This document shows, piece after piece, positions 14,649-26,717 of a DNA stretch of 64,000 bases; positions within the stretch are counted from its first letter, which is position 1; every line of letters begins with the position of its first letter. The translations under genes and the position numbers were made by a program. The notes beneath the pieces were generated by a model. That model was given only the letters and a program-made list of their open reading frames with translations. It was not told the DNA's origin and searched no databases. Origin of the DNA: Aricia agestis (lineage: Eukaryota; Arthropoda; Insecta; Lepidoptera; Lycaenidae); the NCBI RefSeq assembly GCF_905147365.1, contig NC_056409.1, positions 9,119,001 to 9,183,000 of the forward strand, given 5' to 3'.

Positions 14649-16082
14649 CAATGAATATTGGAGTGGACTCGTGGGGCTAGTTTTTGTTTTTGTATGGTGG
14701 ACTGTGAGTCTGTGAAAGTGTTAAAATAGCTAGCAAAATATAGTGTCTTTGGCTACTCCGCAAATAAACATAAAATGTGACCTTAAATAAAAAAAAATTG
14801 GTATTTTCTACATAATATTTGATGTTAATAAGTGAGCATCACTAAATAAGTAAAAAAACCAAAGGTTGGTAGTAACTTTCAAATTACGAAGTTGCATTGA
14901 AATTTGAGCTTTGTGTTCCGGTAATACGATCGTAGAGCATGTACCGGTTGTGTATGTATGCCGAATTTCAATATGGATTTGATGACAATCGGCTTACAAT
15001 GGTGCTGACCTAAATTATAAGCGTGTTCCCACTTTACAATGGATTTATGTGTCCGATTACCGATAGTTATAATCAATATAGAGACTGCTTCCAGCAGTAA
15101 TCAATAACAGAGACTACTGGAAGAAACTGCTTCCAGCAGTAAGGCCGCCATTTCAAACTGTTTTTTTTTTCTCTTTCTCTTGTATCCATTGTCAACTGAT
15201 TTGTTTCACTAATGCAAATGGTTTGAATAAAGAGTTTTTTTATATTTTAAAGAGACACGTGGAGGTAAGTGTTTGTGCAGGTAAATCATTATTAAAAGAG
15301 ACCATAATATTGTATGTAAGAACAAGGAACCAAATACTACACTTTTTGCTAAAAATAGATATTTTAACATATATAAATGAAACATATTACTCTATAAAAT
15401 TCTATTGTAATAGAAATAAAAATTATCCAGCATTTACTTATATTATTTACGAAATAATGAACTAAAAAGTACAAAATAGTGGGGTACTACAAGCCAGAAA
15501 CGAAATATGTATTACATAATATACATATTTTGTTTACTAGCTTGTAGGGTGATGATAAAGCTCGCTTTTCCCAGTTACTAGTCGTTAGGGTAAAGACAAA
15601 TACAGTCGAGGCAAATGCTGTTCAGAATTCTTGACCACAAAGATAATAAATGACGAGCAAAACTGGCTGAGGGAAATTTATGGATCCACAGACTAATCTA
15701 TCGTTCTAATAAAGTAAGCCAACTGTGAATGCCCGGTTTTTCCACACAAAGGATCGCAGGAAAGAATTTTTATTGCACATAGAGGATCCGAGGTCACAGC
15801 CGACATTGTCTGCGTCATAAAATAAACGTCTTTATCGCTCGGAGATAAAATTCCATCGTCTCCATAATGTCATATTAATAGCTCGAGATAGGGTTAACTT
15901 CAGCCTTGACCAGATAAAGTAACCACATAAACGGGAATCGGGAACGTCGTTATACTGAACATAAAGCACTGAAACTATTCTTCTTGAAACTTACATCGCA
16001 AAGTGGAAATTAAAAGAGAAATAGCGGTTTATTTACCAACACGTTATAGCGAGGATAAATCAATCGTACAAAATTCTATAGT

Positions 16083-16412
16083 TATTTTTTTTTTCTTTTT
16101 TTTTATGAAATAAGGGGGCAAACGAGCAAACGGGTCACCTGATGGAAAGCAACTTCCGTCGCCCATGGACACTCGCAGCATCAGAAGAGCTGCAAGTGCG
16201 TTGCCGGCCTTTTAAGAGGGAATAGGGTAATAGGGGAGGGTAGGGAAGGGAAGGGAATAGGGTAGGGGTTAGGGGATTGGGCCTCCGGTAAACTCACTCA
16301 CTCGGCGAAACACAGCGCAAGCGCTGTTTCACGTCGGTTTTCTGTGAGAACGTGGTATTTATCCGGTCGAGCCGGCCCATTCATGCCGAAGCATGGCTCT
16401 CCCACGTATAAT
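16083..16412 (+). mobile_element. Interspersed repeat, one-sided relative of the 62.7-kb palindrome
   Basis: After a T-rich run the element reads GGGGGCAAACGAGCAAACGG, TGGACACTCGCAGCATCAGA and a GGGAATAGGG tract, then the arm ending GAAGCATGGCTCTCCCACGT. I know this wording from many lepidopteran introns but cannot name its class with certainty. Confidence 0.6.
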
Positions 16413-19400
16413 AGTTATTAGCTTAGGACGATATTTAATTTAGAAAGAAAATGTACGAACTGAGAGTAATTACTTTAAACTGACAATATTCTCTACATAA
16501 TTATTCCCAACTCGTAACCACTCCACATCTTCTCTTTTGTTTTTATTTCAGTCACATAAGAATTGATGAACCGTTATTTTACATTACATCCATATTACAT
16601 TACACTCACAACGAATACGAAAGATGCATCAGCGAGCGACGACGAAGAAATTTGAATTTAGATTATCCAATCGCCCGAGTGTCGTTGAACTATTTTTGAC
16701 CAATCATCATGAGCATAAAAATGTAATAATAAATTCGGAAACTTCAATTTGTTTGGCGAAAATCCGTAATATCAAGGGATCGTGATGTGATTCGATACGG
16801 GATTTTTCTCAGCATTTCGTAGCCTCTCCAAATCCACTGTAATGATATTTCCGATATCCCATTTTCCGCTCTCGAGGCCCAACCATTTCGCAATTCGCAG
16901 CAAACATTGCAAACTTATTTTAGTGGAAATTATGTAAAAGGTTCGTACACCTTTCTTATTAGAAGCAGCTAAAATGTCTACATTTAAAGGTATATATGAG
17001 TTATTAAAAATGTTTTGTAAATTCTAAATATTTGTACTGACTACTCGTTACGTAAGTGTGGATGTGCACAAGCTTGCTACTAGGTAGCTACTGTATGGCT
17101 ACTGTAGCAACGATACACAAGTATTTGAACAGGTAAGCTTGCAACATTGACTGCAATCGAGAATATCTCTCGATGGCTCTCGAGCGGGAGGAACGTGCTG
17201 AAATGCGAGAAACTGACAAAGAAAGGAATTCGACACACCTCACCAGTCGAGTGTCGCACGCCGCACGCGCAGATTACTGGTATTACCGACCTCAATCCAG
17301 GAACAAACTACCGTATACTCAAAATACTGGTTGAACGCAAAGGATGTCTTTTCGGAGCGTACATTTTTCAGCAATAAAAGAGACCTGTTTTCAGCAATGT
17401 TTACTTTAAAGTTACAAGCTTACTTACTTGTTTATGAAATTACACTTGGACTAATTTTAAAAGACACACTGTGCATGTCATCGTGTAAATCTACTTATTT
17501 ATACATATTTGATTAAGTATAAAAAAATAACGATTCGAAGGTACGTAGATTATCTAATATACAATATAATATTATGGAAAACTTTTCATGTCTTATGAGA
17601 AAAATATGTAAGTAGACAAACTTAGCACATAATATTATACACACAAAGTTCAGTCTCTATATTGGTTTTATATTCTTGCTCCGAAGAATATTGTTGTTTA
17701 TAATAGCGACGTTGGCGTACCTCTAGGGAGTAATTAAGGAGAAAAGGTGAAGTACCTACTTGTTTATGAAAATTTACCGTCTTATACTTTTGTAGATACG
17801 GCTATAACATAATAATTATTGCTACAAGCAAAAGTAAATTACCTACTCTATCGATAAAGTGAGAACATGAGAATCGTAAGTTTTGGTAAACCGTAAATAT
17901 AATAATAATAATCATAAGAATATTTTTTATGCTTTTGGGTAATTAATTATTTGTAAATTTCAGACGAAAATATATGGTTACCTCCGTAGGATTTAGTTTT
18001 GCTCGATCATATAAAAGTCTAGATAGGTATGTACCATACTATTATAAGCACAATGATTGAATGAACTATCCTATGCAAGAGTCGAGTTGCAAAATAGAGC
18101 TCGTCTCATTAATTAATCTTCAAGATTCAGCCAAGAAGCCCACGTAAGTTGGAGTAAGCACTACCACAGCACTACGCCCACTATTAATAGCATACAAGTG
18201 TCAAGTTTCTTATACACCTCGTAGTTATCGCCCCGTTGTTAGTTGTAGAGGTCTGTCATCAATCATCATCACTGTTGCCACACGATCTTACGAAATAAAC
18301 TTGAGTACCCACAGAGGTGATCGGTACTGTGTGACTGACATTGATCGGCTTGGCGCCAAACAAATAAAACGATTTTTTGCCATTTGTTGGCAATACAATG
18401 TTTTTACAACTAAAAATTATTAATTTTTTATTCTTTATAAACACCTACCTTATAAAAAATCTGATTGCCCCCCCTCCCCCTCGCCCAGAACCTGGGTATG
18501 TTGCCCCCCCCCTGGCCCTGAACCTGGGTACGCCCATGACGGTTTGTACTCAAATAATGAGAATACGAAATAATGAAAGTGGAAAAGAATAAATATATAA
18601 TGAAGACAAAATATTATTTTGCATAAAATGTGGTGTATTTTAATCAGCTTAACAATACGGCAAAGATAATGAGGTCAGAGAACGTGCGGGCAAAAGCGTC
18701 GATACCACCAACATGTGTATGATAATTCGATCCTATAAATTGTATTACAGTGCAATGACTTACAGACTACAGTAATTATATCTTATTACTGTGATTAAAC
18801 GAGCAGAAAATTCAGTTATTCGCGAACATAGAGTAAGCAAGTTTTGCAAACTCTATGTGAAGCTAAGGGTAATTACTTTTAGGACTCGGTTTTATTATTG
18901 GATGTAGCAGTATATTTTCAAAACTTCAAGACAGTCGAGTCTATCTTGAAGTTTTAAAGCATATTGGCTTTAAACTGAATTTACAGCTTGCTTAATAATC
19001 CTTTGTCTGCAAACATTTTGCTAACGGCATCAAAATTAATATTAAAATATTCACTCCCCTAATTCTTTCAGCGCAAACCGAACTGTCGAGAGCACTTTTT
19101 GTCGTGCTCCAATACTCTCAGGTTTGAATGTCTGGGTACCGTTAGAAAAAAAAATGCAAGGTAACAGAAATATAATGCTTATATTTTTGCATGCTTTCTA
19201 AATATTTATTTTAATTTTATTTTACGTAAATGTCATGCTTACCCAACTGTGCGCTACCATTTATTTTTCTACTTAACAATTTAAATAATATAATTTATAA
19301 AAGCCTTCGCTGAAATTGGCTTTCCCGTTTATGCTACTAACAATTACTATACTTACTACTTATGTTACTAATTATTTAGATGGAAAAATAACCGCTTGTA

Positions 19401-21687
19401 TTGTCATTTGTCACAGCAAATATCTAATTTAAGTATTAGGTTGGTAGATGATTCGGTGAAGTTCGTATCACTTTCCTACTAATATTAACCTCCCTGGACG
19501 TCCACGAACATATCAAGGCTAAAATCAGCCAAATCGGTTCAGACATTCTCGAGTTTTAGCTAGAGAGAGTAACAAAATTTTAAATTCATTTTATTTATTT
19601 GTCTAGACTAGATCATATTATGATAATCGTTAACTAAGACAATGAAGCGTGAAAAACATAACATCTGCTAGATTGTAAAGTTTTTGGTTTTAAAATTATA
19701 TTTTGCTGTCACATAATATGGATCCGATCAAAAGTTTAAGACAATTCATATCAAATTTGCTGACCGTCAGCCACAACTTACAATAATTATTATTGTGCAG
19801 ATGTGCATACGCAATGCCGCTTCGAAAGCCTTTTGTTTTTGACGACCGCCCTTCATTACAGGAAACTCTGTTACAAGTTACAACTCTTTCATAACACCAA
19901 AACACTGGTCGCATTTCACTATAGCAATTTCTCAATAACTTTGTTAGTTCAAAATTAAACTGTTATGCATTTCCTGTTTAACCTTTGTATTCGTCAAGTT
20001 TAGAATCAATAGCTGACATTTATATTGTGAAATTCATGTTACAAAATTGTATTTGTATTTCTAAATTCGTACTCGTAGGTGCTTACTTAAAATCGTTTGC
20101 AGTTATTGCAATGAATTGATTATTATTATGGGAAAGGTTTTTTTTTAATTAGTTACAATATAATCATTTATGTATTAGATTCATCGTCGTCATTGTTACA
20201 AATAATTTTTTAAATTGTCCACGGCTGAATGTAGACTATTAACTCATCAATCCCCAAGCGGCAGCCGGCTGCCGCATAACAATAATTGAAAAACTATTGT
20301 GTCTACGATACCCGCGATGAAGGTGTTACCGCGGCTACGAGGAACAAACGAGCGCCAATCATCCCGAACAGGTTTCCATCTTCATCGGTATTATAATGAT
20401 TTTTAAACTTCATTTTATATATACTTGGAACTAATAGAACGGATGAATATTGAACATTCTTTAAGAATCGATACTAGACCGATGGAAAGTCGATACCTCA
20501 TCGTGCATAGCGGACAAGTGCGTATCGCGTTACAAAAATCTCGTGTCGTCGCCCGCATCCTGTTCTTTAAATATCCGGGACTTTTGTTTTCTCGCCCACA
20601 AGTGCAGACTATACTGTATAAGATTATCTACATAAAAAAAATCCTTAAACAGTTAAGGTGGTAGATTGTAGACAAAGTAATATTTTATACAGCTTATACT
20701 GCGTTAACTCAACTTTGGCGTTATTGGATTTCAACCTTAGTACAAAGTTATGATTAATTTGTTCTTAGTTGGTTAATATGAACTTTGATATGCTATTTCT
20801 AATGAGGTCAGGTCTGAGGTCAAACTCACTGGAGTGCGAAGTTTTGCCGCCGATGGATAGTGAAATTTACATATTCGCTCGTCGTATGCTTTATGCTGAA
20901 TAACTACGGGTTAAACCGAAGTAATACATACCTACAGATGTTAAAATAAAATAAAAATACTGGGAGAGTAAAAGAAACATACGTACCAACAGTTCATAAT
21001 ATACTTTGACTCCAAATTTTTAATGTAGAGCTAGAATAGCTTGCCTTGAAGACATAGAAACGAAAATAATTCAAACACGAGTTCTGTACTCTGCACTCAT
21101 AATGTCCTATTCAATCAGTATTTCAAGGACCAAATGAATTCGTTGAATCAGAATATGAGTTCAAAAAGACGAAAGAGTTAACTGGGACCTATGTCGTGAC
21201 TTGTAACCCAAAATCTTAGAGATATATACACTGGATCACAAGAAAGTTTCGATTTTCTCAATCCATACACTGAAACATCTCAAAAGAAGATACATCTTCA
21301 ATAAACAGTAATAGGACGTAGTAGTTTTTTCTTCCACGAGGCAATGAATCGGATCGGCTTCACACGGGCGATTTCGCATACGTAACCTACTGATCGACTA
21401 ACCAATTTCAGTTATCGCCATTGATCTCTATTTTTTACTCGGCTGGCTGACAGATTTTATACTATGACTTGATTTACTACTCTTACTAGCTAACTTTTAC
21501 CTGTTAAATATTTCTCGTTAGACGTGGACTCTTATAAATTGTTCTTGTATTGACTGTTCAGTGTTTAATATTAGCCAGACTTATCCATTGCTATTAAATT
21601 ACGCGTGGTTAAGGATGGGGGTTAGTTTTTTAGGACTCGTGCAAACCTCGACCGAAAAGTAGCAAAGTTAGCTAATCGTATTTTTAA

Positions 21688-22090
21688 GGTGACGCCGCGT
21701 TAAAGTAAAAAAACGTTTAGGATGTGTTTTAGATCGCTTGTTTTCTATGAGAGGCCGGGCGGGTCTTTCATAGAAAACAAGAAATGGAACAGCAAGAAAT
21801 GGAAAGAGCGTAAGCGACAAATTGGTTTTTGTCGCGTACTTAATTTAAAAACCATAAATATATTTCAAAGCTATGGGCAAATTATACTGTTTGCTTGAAC
21901 TAATCTATGTACAAATTTTGGAAGCTTAAATCACTGTCCTCTGTTGGCAAAATTAGAATCCCTGTTTTCATAGAGGTCTTTTTGATTTATTAAAGTAATG
22001 ATGAATACTGACAATGAACTTTAATTTCTTAGTTTTAGTCATTGTTGAGAAAAATCGATATCGCTGCAGCCAAATTATCAAGGCGTCACC
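21688..22090. mobile_element. piggyBac-like MITE, 403 bp
   Basis: The inverted ends GGTGACGCC...GGCGTCACC sit exactly between two TTAA tetramers (21684-21687, 22091-22094), the piggyBac target site. The interior contains a second inverted pair, CTTGTTTTCTATGA / TCATAGAAAACAAG, at about 21738-21782. No protein is encoded. The ends are not the usual CCC(T/C) piggyBac tips, so the family is inferred from the TTAA. Confidence 0.65.
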
Positions 22091-22140
22091 TTAATTACTG
22101 CACACAGCACAGTCACATCTCTGTTAAGTACTAAGGTTTT

Positions 22141-22575
22141 TTAGGGTTCCGTACCCAAAGGGTAAAAACGGGACCCTATTACTGAGACTTCGATGTCTGT
22201 CCGTCTGTCCATCTGTCTCCAGGCTGTAACTCAAAAACCGCTATAGCTAGACTTCTGAAATTTTCATAGATTGTGTACTTATATCTGTTGCCGCTATAAC
22301 AACAAATCCTAAAAAAAAATTAAAAAATATTTAAGGGGGGCTCCCATACAACAAACGTGACTTTTTTGGCCTTTTTTGCTCGTAATCAATAATGGTAGCT
22401 GGTCGGCACTTGAAATACTCACATTATTCTTAAGTTTTGTACTTTAATAATTAATAATAAAATTAAAATAAAATAAGTAAATATTTAAAGGGGTCCCATG
22501 TAAAAAACAATTTTTTGCCAACTTTCGCTCAATAACGGTACGGAACCCTTCATCCGACTCGCACTTGGCTGATTT
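22141..22575 (+). mobile_element. GGGTTCCGT-family repeat
   Basis: It opens AGGGTTCCGTACCCAAAGGG, carries GTCTGTCCGTCTGTCC and closes GGAACCCTTCATCCGACTCG then CACTTGGCTG. It lies between the piggyBac-like and hAT-like elements. Confidence 0.65.
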
Positions 22576-22630
22576 TTAAAAAGAGCTCTACTCTTTTCGG
22601 CAGGTTTTTTCATTAAATTTAATTTAGTAC

Positions 22631-23225
22631 TAGAGATGTGCCGACTAGTCGGTAAAGCCGACTATCCGGCCACTTTTTTAGTCGGCGACTAGTCGGTGAA
22701 TAGTCGGCAAAAAGCGCCGACTAATCGGCTTTTTACTTTTTTTGCTATTATTGAAATTACATTAAAGAAAAACCTTGATTATTATTTATAATGTGTTTAA
22801 GTAAGTATATATCACACTCGATCAGTGTTACACATTTTAAAATTAAATGAAGTGTTTCTGAAATTACTTGCTAGTAAAGAAATTATTTTTGTAAATATCT
22901 TAACAACAAATTAAGTATGTATTATTAAATCGAGATTTCATGTAGGTAGTAGGTACATGAAATAGGTATTAATGAAAATCATCAACTGTATCATAGAAAC
23001 AAAATAAAGTAACGTACGCGAAGTAGGTACCAAAACATAACACGATTCGACACGTTTGCAGGAGGCGTGTGCGACTTACCCGCGAAACAGCAGTGAAAAA
23101 GCGTTACGGAAACTTCCGAAACCATGATCGGCTTGGCCGACTAGTCGGCTGATTAGTCGGCTTCTTTGCAACCGACTAATCGGCTAGTCGGCTAGTCGGC
23201 CAATGTCATGATCGGCACATCTCTA
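22631..23225. mobile_element. hAT-like non-autonomous transposon with 8-bp target duplication
   Basis: The element runs from TAGAGATGTGCCGA to its exact complement TCGGCACATCTCTA and is flanked by identical TTTAGTAC copies (22623-22630 and 23226-23233). An 8-bp duplication indicates the hAT superfamily. Both ends are packed with GACTAGTCGG/CCGACTAATCGG units, typical subterminal transposase-binding repeats. The 595-bp interior is AT-rich and has no transposase frame. Confidence 0.9.
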
Positions 23226-23734
23226 TTTAGTACCTTTTCGGGTCTTCACTCTTCAGATTATACTTCAGATATTCTAAGCCTCGTGCTCTCTTGTTCAAAT
23301 AGTAATTGCCTGGACCTTTTTCGATAAGTACAATGTTTAAGTTCAATGTCAAGTCGGAAGCTAGACAATTTTTGAGATAGCGCCGCGCCACCAACAGCAA
23401 ACCGGCTTGACGGCAAATGCAGAGTCAACAGGTAGGCTATAGGGCACTGACCTACAGTCGCCGGTGCTTGCTGCATGAATGGCACAAGCTGTACAGCTAG
23501 TAGAATAAGTGCAAGCAGTCAGGACGATTTTATTCCATAACTGTTCAGACTAGAGATTGGAAACGGAAACTATACAATACATAATGTAACTTAAGTGCGT
23601 CTAATAAATTAAAGAAGTACTTAAATCAAATGACAAAATATTGTGCTAAAGAACTAAAGTACATAATAAGATGAATCTTAAGTTCCTTGTAAGTTTGAAT
23701 AGTCAGTAATTAAAATAATTTAAAAGTTACTCAC

Positions 23735-24370
23735 CTTATTCTCTCAACTGAACGCGAAACACTTCGTTTCGAGTTAGTTACAAGCCTATGTCCTTATGAA
23801 CTTAAAGGTCTACTTTCACCGGTTAACGCCAGACCAAAGAATCGACGACCATATACGGCCCTCTCTTGCGTTAAGCACGAGTCGTTTTTGCGTTTTTTTA
23901 TTGATACAGTAACGTTCAATCGCAAGTCGCAACGGTAAATTACAAAAAGCACTTCACACACACTAATATTTGACCACTTCTGAATCACCGCACAACTTTA
24001 TTAGACATTTACAAGTTTTGTCTCATGATTAACATGCGCGGGCAACAAAAGCAGTAAACTTTTTTTAGATGTCGGTTAAATTTAACAACACGTCAATCCA
24101 TGGCGACGGCGCCGCGCGAATGGCATAAGGCATTCAAAGTTTTGGTGCCGCCTGCCGGCTGGCCGCGACCCGCAAGCGACGAGCGACTGCAACGAATACT
24201 ATACTCAGTACTCACATGGAGAGCGACTGTGAATAAAGCGACAACCGCGGTGAAGTTTGAACCGTTTGGGAGAAAAGAATGGCTTTCTGAGAAATAAAGC
24301 GCGTGAGCGTGACAGAAAATATTATAACGACCGTGCGTGCGACGGAGACCTTCCATAAGCCCCCAATACA
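23735..24370 (-). promoter_or_regulatory. Possible promoter and non-coding first exon, minus strand
   Basis: On the minus strand a GC/CpG-richer stretch (24090-24370) is followed by sequence leading to a strong splice donor, AATAAG|GTGAGTAAC, with the last exon base at 23735, and an initiator-like TCAGTT about 15 bases before it. No long coding frame is present, so this could be a 5' UTR exon of a gene whose coding exons lie before position 1. This is inference from one donor site and base composition. Confidence 0.25.
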
Positions 24371-25194
24371 CGCTGCCGTTGTGCAGAAAACATAACCAAT
24401 AATTATTACCGTAACAGCTAAGCAGATACCATTTTATAGTACAAAATACAAATATAATCTTAACAGGGTTGAAAATAAATTAAAAAATAACAATAATAGT
24501 TATGTTATTCTAACGAATTAATTACTTATATACCTGCAGTGTGTCACTTTTCATGATCATAATATTACAATGGCGAAATGTGATAATTATATTATTATGT
24601 ACTATGGTACTACTAAAGTCTACAATAATATTCGTGCAGGAGAGCTTCTTAAGAGGAGTCCAGACCGCCGTTTTTCCATACAAACGTTTTCCCCTATTTC
24701 CTCCCTGGATAATGCCGGTAGAGTTATGATTTTTTTCCTGAATATCTATGGCCACTATTAGCATGTCCCTATGTTTTCGTTTTTTTCATAATTTTATTAT
24801 TAAAAAAGATAAGAACGTCCAAAAACCCAAAAAAATGGCCAGATTTTCCTCTGTGTTCAAACACCCAGAAAACAAAACTGGCTAAAATATACAAAAAAAA
24901 TAAAACATAGGAACACAATATATCAAGCCTTGCTTTAAGTAATTCTTAATGAAATAACAAAACAAAAGTTTCGAAAATCGGTTCACAAACGGCGGAGTAA
25001 TCGTTGAACATACACAAATAAAAAAAAAATAAAAAAAAATATCACAGCCGAACATATAACCTCCTCCTTTTTGGAAGTCGGTAAAAAAGTACTTAATCGG
25101 TTGAGTTTTGGAGGAGGAATCAGCGGACAACGAATCGATGATTTTCAGTTCTTTTATTAGAACTTTGGTCGTGTTGTCTCTATCGCGCTCTGCG

Positions 25195-25242
25195 GTGGGA
25201 GACTTGAGATTGGTGATGTCTCACCAATCTCAAGTCTCCCAC
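25195..25242. repeat. Perfect 22-bp-stem hairpin, loop TGTC
   Basis: Arms 25195-25216 and 25221-25242 are exact reverse complements and contain GGGAGACTTGAGATTGGTGA. The loop is four bases, TGTC. A second perfect hairpin starts at the very next base. Confidence 0.9.
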
Positions 25243-25294
25243 AATAGGTATTTGGAAATGTATTGCTGTCGCAATACATTTCCAAATACCTATT
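25243..25294. repeat. Perfect 24-bp-stem hairpin, loop TGTC
   Basis: Arms 25243-25266 and 25271-25294 are exact reverse complements (AATAGGTATTTGGAAATGTA at the outside). The loop is again TGTC. It abuts the preceding hairpin with no spacer. Confidence 0.9.
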
Positions 25295-25559
25295 TTCAAT
25301 TTCTCTCGCCACTGGTGTATCCTCTTAACTATTTCTTGTCTGAGGATAATCAAGTTTGGAACCAATAGGAAACATAGTTTTCATATCAAACTGTTTTATT
25401 GCTTATAACAAAATATTATTACTAAACCTATGAAATACAAAAATAACACTTAATTTGTGTTCTTCCAAATCGAAATCCCTTAGTCATAAGTTCATAACTC
25501 ATAAGATTAGACTTAGGTTTTAATTAGTATGTAGTGATTTTAGTTTTGGTTCATAAAAT

Positions 25560-25750
25560 AATAAATTTGTATAAAACTGGTGTCACAGTGTTTGTGCGCA
25601 AACTCCTCTAAAATGGCTCAATCGATTTTAATGAAATTTTGTATTTATTGGGCCTGAGAATAGGTTTTTACATATTATATACTTTTTATATTAATACTAG
25701 AAATAATTTATGTATTATGGCAAAACAACTTTTGCCAGGTCAGCTAGTAA
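25560..25750 (+). mobile_element. Helitron-like fragment
   Basis: The segment contains CTCAATCGATTTTAATGAAA and ends CTTTTGCCAGGTCAGCTAGT, the 3' wording shared by lepidopteran Helitron-like repeats. The 5' start is unclear. Confidence 0.5.
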
Positions 25751-26009
25751 TATACAATACAATACAACCTTATAATGTAAGACACACCCAGTAAAAAATT
25801 TTATAAACTGTAAAATTTATTTAAAATAATATAATTTCTGAACAAATTATATTTATAAATTTTACAGTTTACAAAATATGTAAAGATAGAAGTTTATTAA
25901 TACAATAATAATAATTATAAATAAAATAGTTTAATGTGACTTTACTTTATTTGGTCTCTGAATTTATTAATTATTAACATTATTTACAAATTGACCTTAA
26001 TGTAATTTT

Positions 26010-26333
26010 GAATACGGGTGTCCAGGAAAGTGACGTCCAAAAAAAATATTTAGATAGCTTATGTCCAGGCCCCAGGAGTATCCAAATTACCCCCCATGTA
26101 TGTTCCGCGATTTTTTGTCATTTTAACGTTACAAAAAAATTTTTTGCAAAAACTCACTAGAATTTTAAAAAAATATATTAAACTAACCCAGCCGTCTTTT
26201 TTCTGAAAATCATTAAAAAATTCGTAACTCGAAAACGACAAAAAAATCGCGGATGGTGGTAATTCGGATACCCCTGGACATAAGCTATCCAAATTTATTT
26301 TTGGATGTCTCTTTCCTGGATACCCTGTATATA
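26010..26333. mobile_element. MITE with GTGTCCAGGAAAG / CTTTCCTGGATACC ends
   Basis: The ends and inner segments (ATAGCTTATGTCCAGG and CCTGGACATAAGCTAT) form an inverted repeat around an AT-rich centre. It is downstream of ERGIC2. Reading frames within are not genes. Confidence 0.7.
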
Positions 26334-26509
26334 ACATCAATAAGCAAAAAACCCAGCACTTATGTAATATTTTACTAATAATTATAACTTCTTACAAAAC
26401 TTAAATTAAGTGGTGAATTACACAACAAGATATTTAGAGAGTACATTACAGTATACATTTTGGAAGTAAAAATATTACAATATTTAAAATTTACGTAGTC
26501 AGATCATAT

Positions 26510-26666
26510 CTATAATATAAAAAAATTAGTCGCTGAATGTGTTGCTATGCTCAAAACTCGAGAACGGCTGAACGGATTGGGCTGATTTTAGTCTTGAAAT
26601 ATTCGTAGAAGTCCAGGGAAGGTTTTAAAGTGACCTGTGACATGAAGTTCACCGGGACAGCTAGTT
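26510..26666 (+). mobile_element. Short Helitron-like element
   Basis: It begins TCTATAATATAAAAA, contains GAACGGCTGAACGGATTGGG and ends CACCGGGACAGCTAGT. A reversed relative is present near 19440-19565. It lies immediately downstream of ERGIC2. Confidence 0.6.
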
Positions 26667-26717
26667 ATCAATATTTATTTTATACACATAAAAAATACTT
26701 TTAATAATACATTATTA

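Larger units (their letters stand above)
13150..21683. other. Spacer with scattered repeats, no recognisable genes
   Basis: Apart from the repeats listed separately, the stretch includes a LINE-tail-like segment at about 15090-15240 (GGCCGCCATTTCAAACTG then a T run and AATAAAGAG), a 12-bp-arm hairpin at 13162-13205 (AAACACATGGGT / ACCCATGTGTTT), another at about 18918-18955 (AAAACTTCAAGA / TCTTGAAGTTTT), and a GC-richer block at 20225-20375 of unknown nature. Confidence 0.5.

Noticed and set aside
24093..24371. 92-codon minus-strand frame in a GC-richer stretch
   Set aside because: No family resemblance and no supporting splice structure as coding; treated only as possible promoter or UTR sequence.
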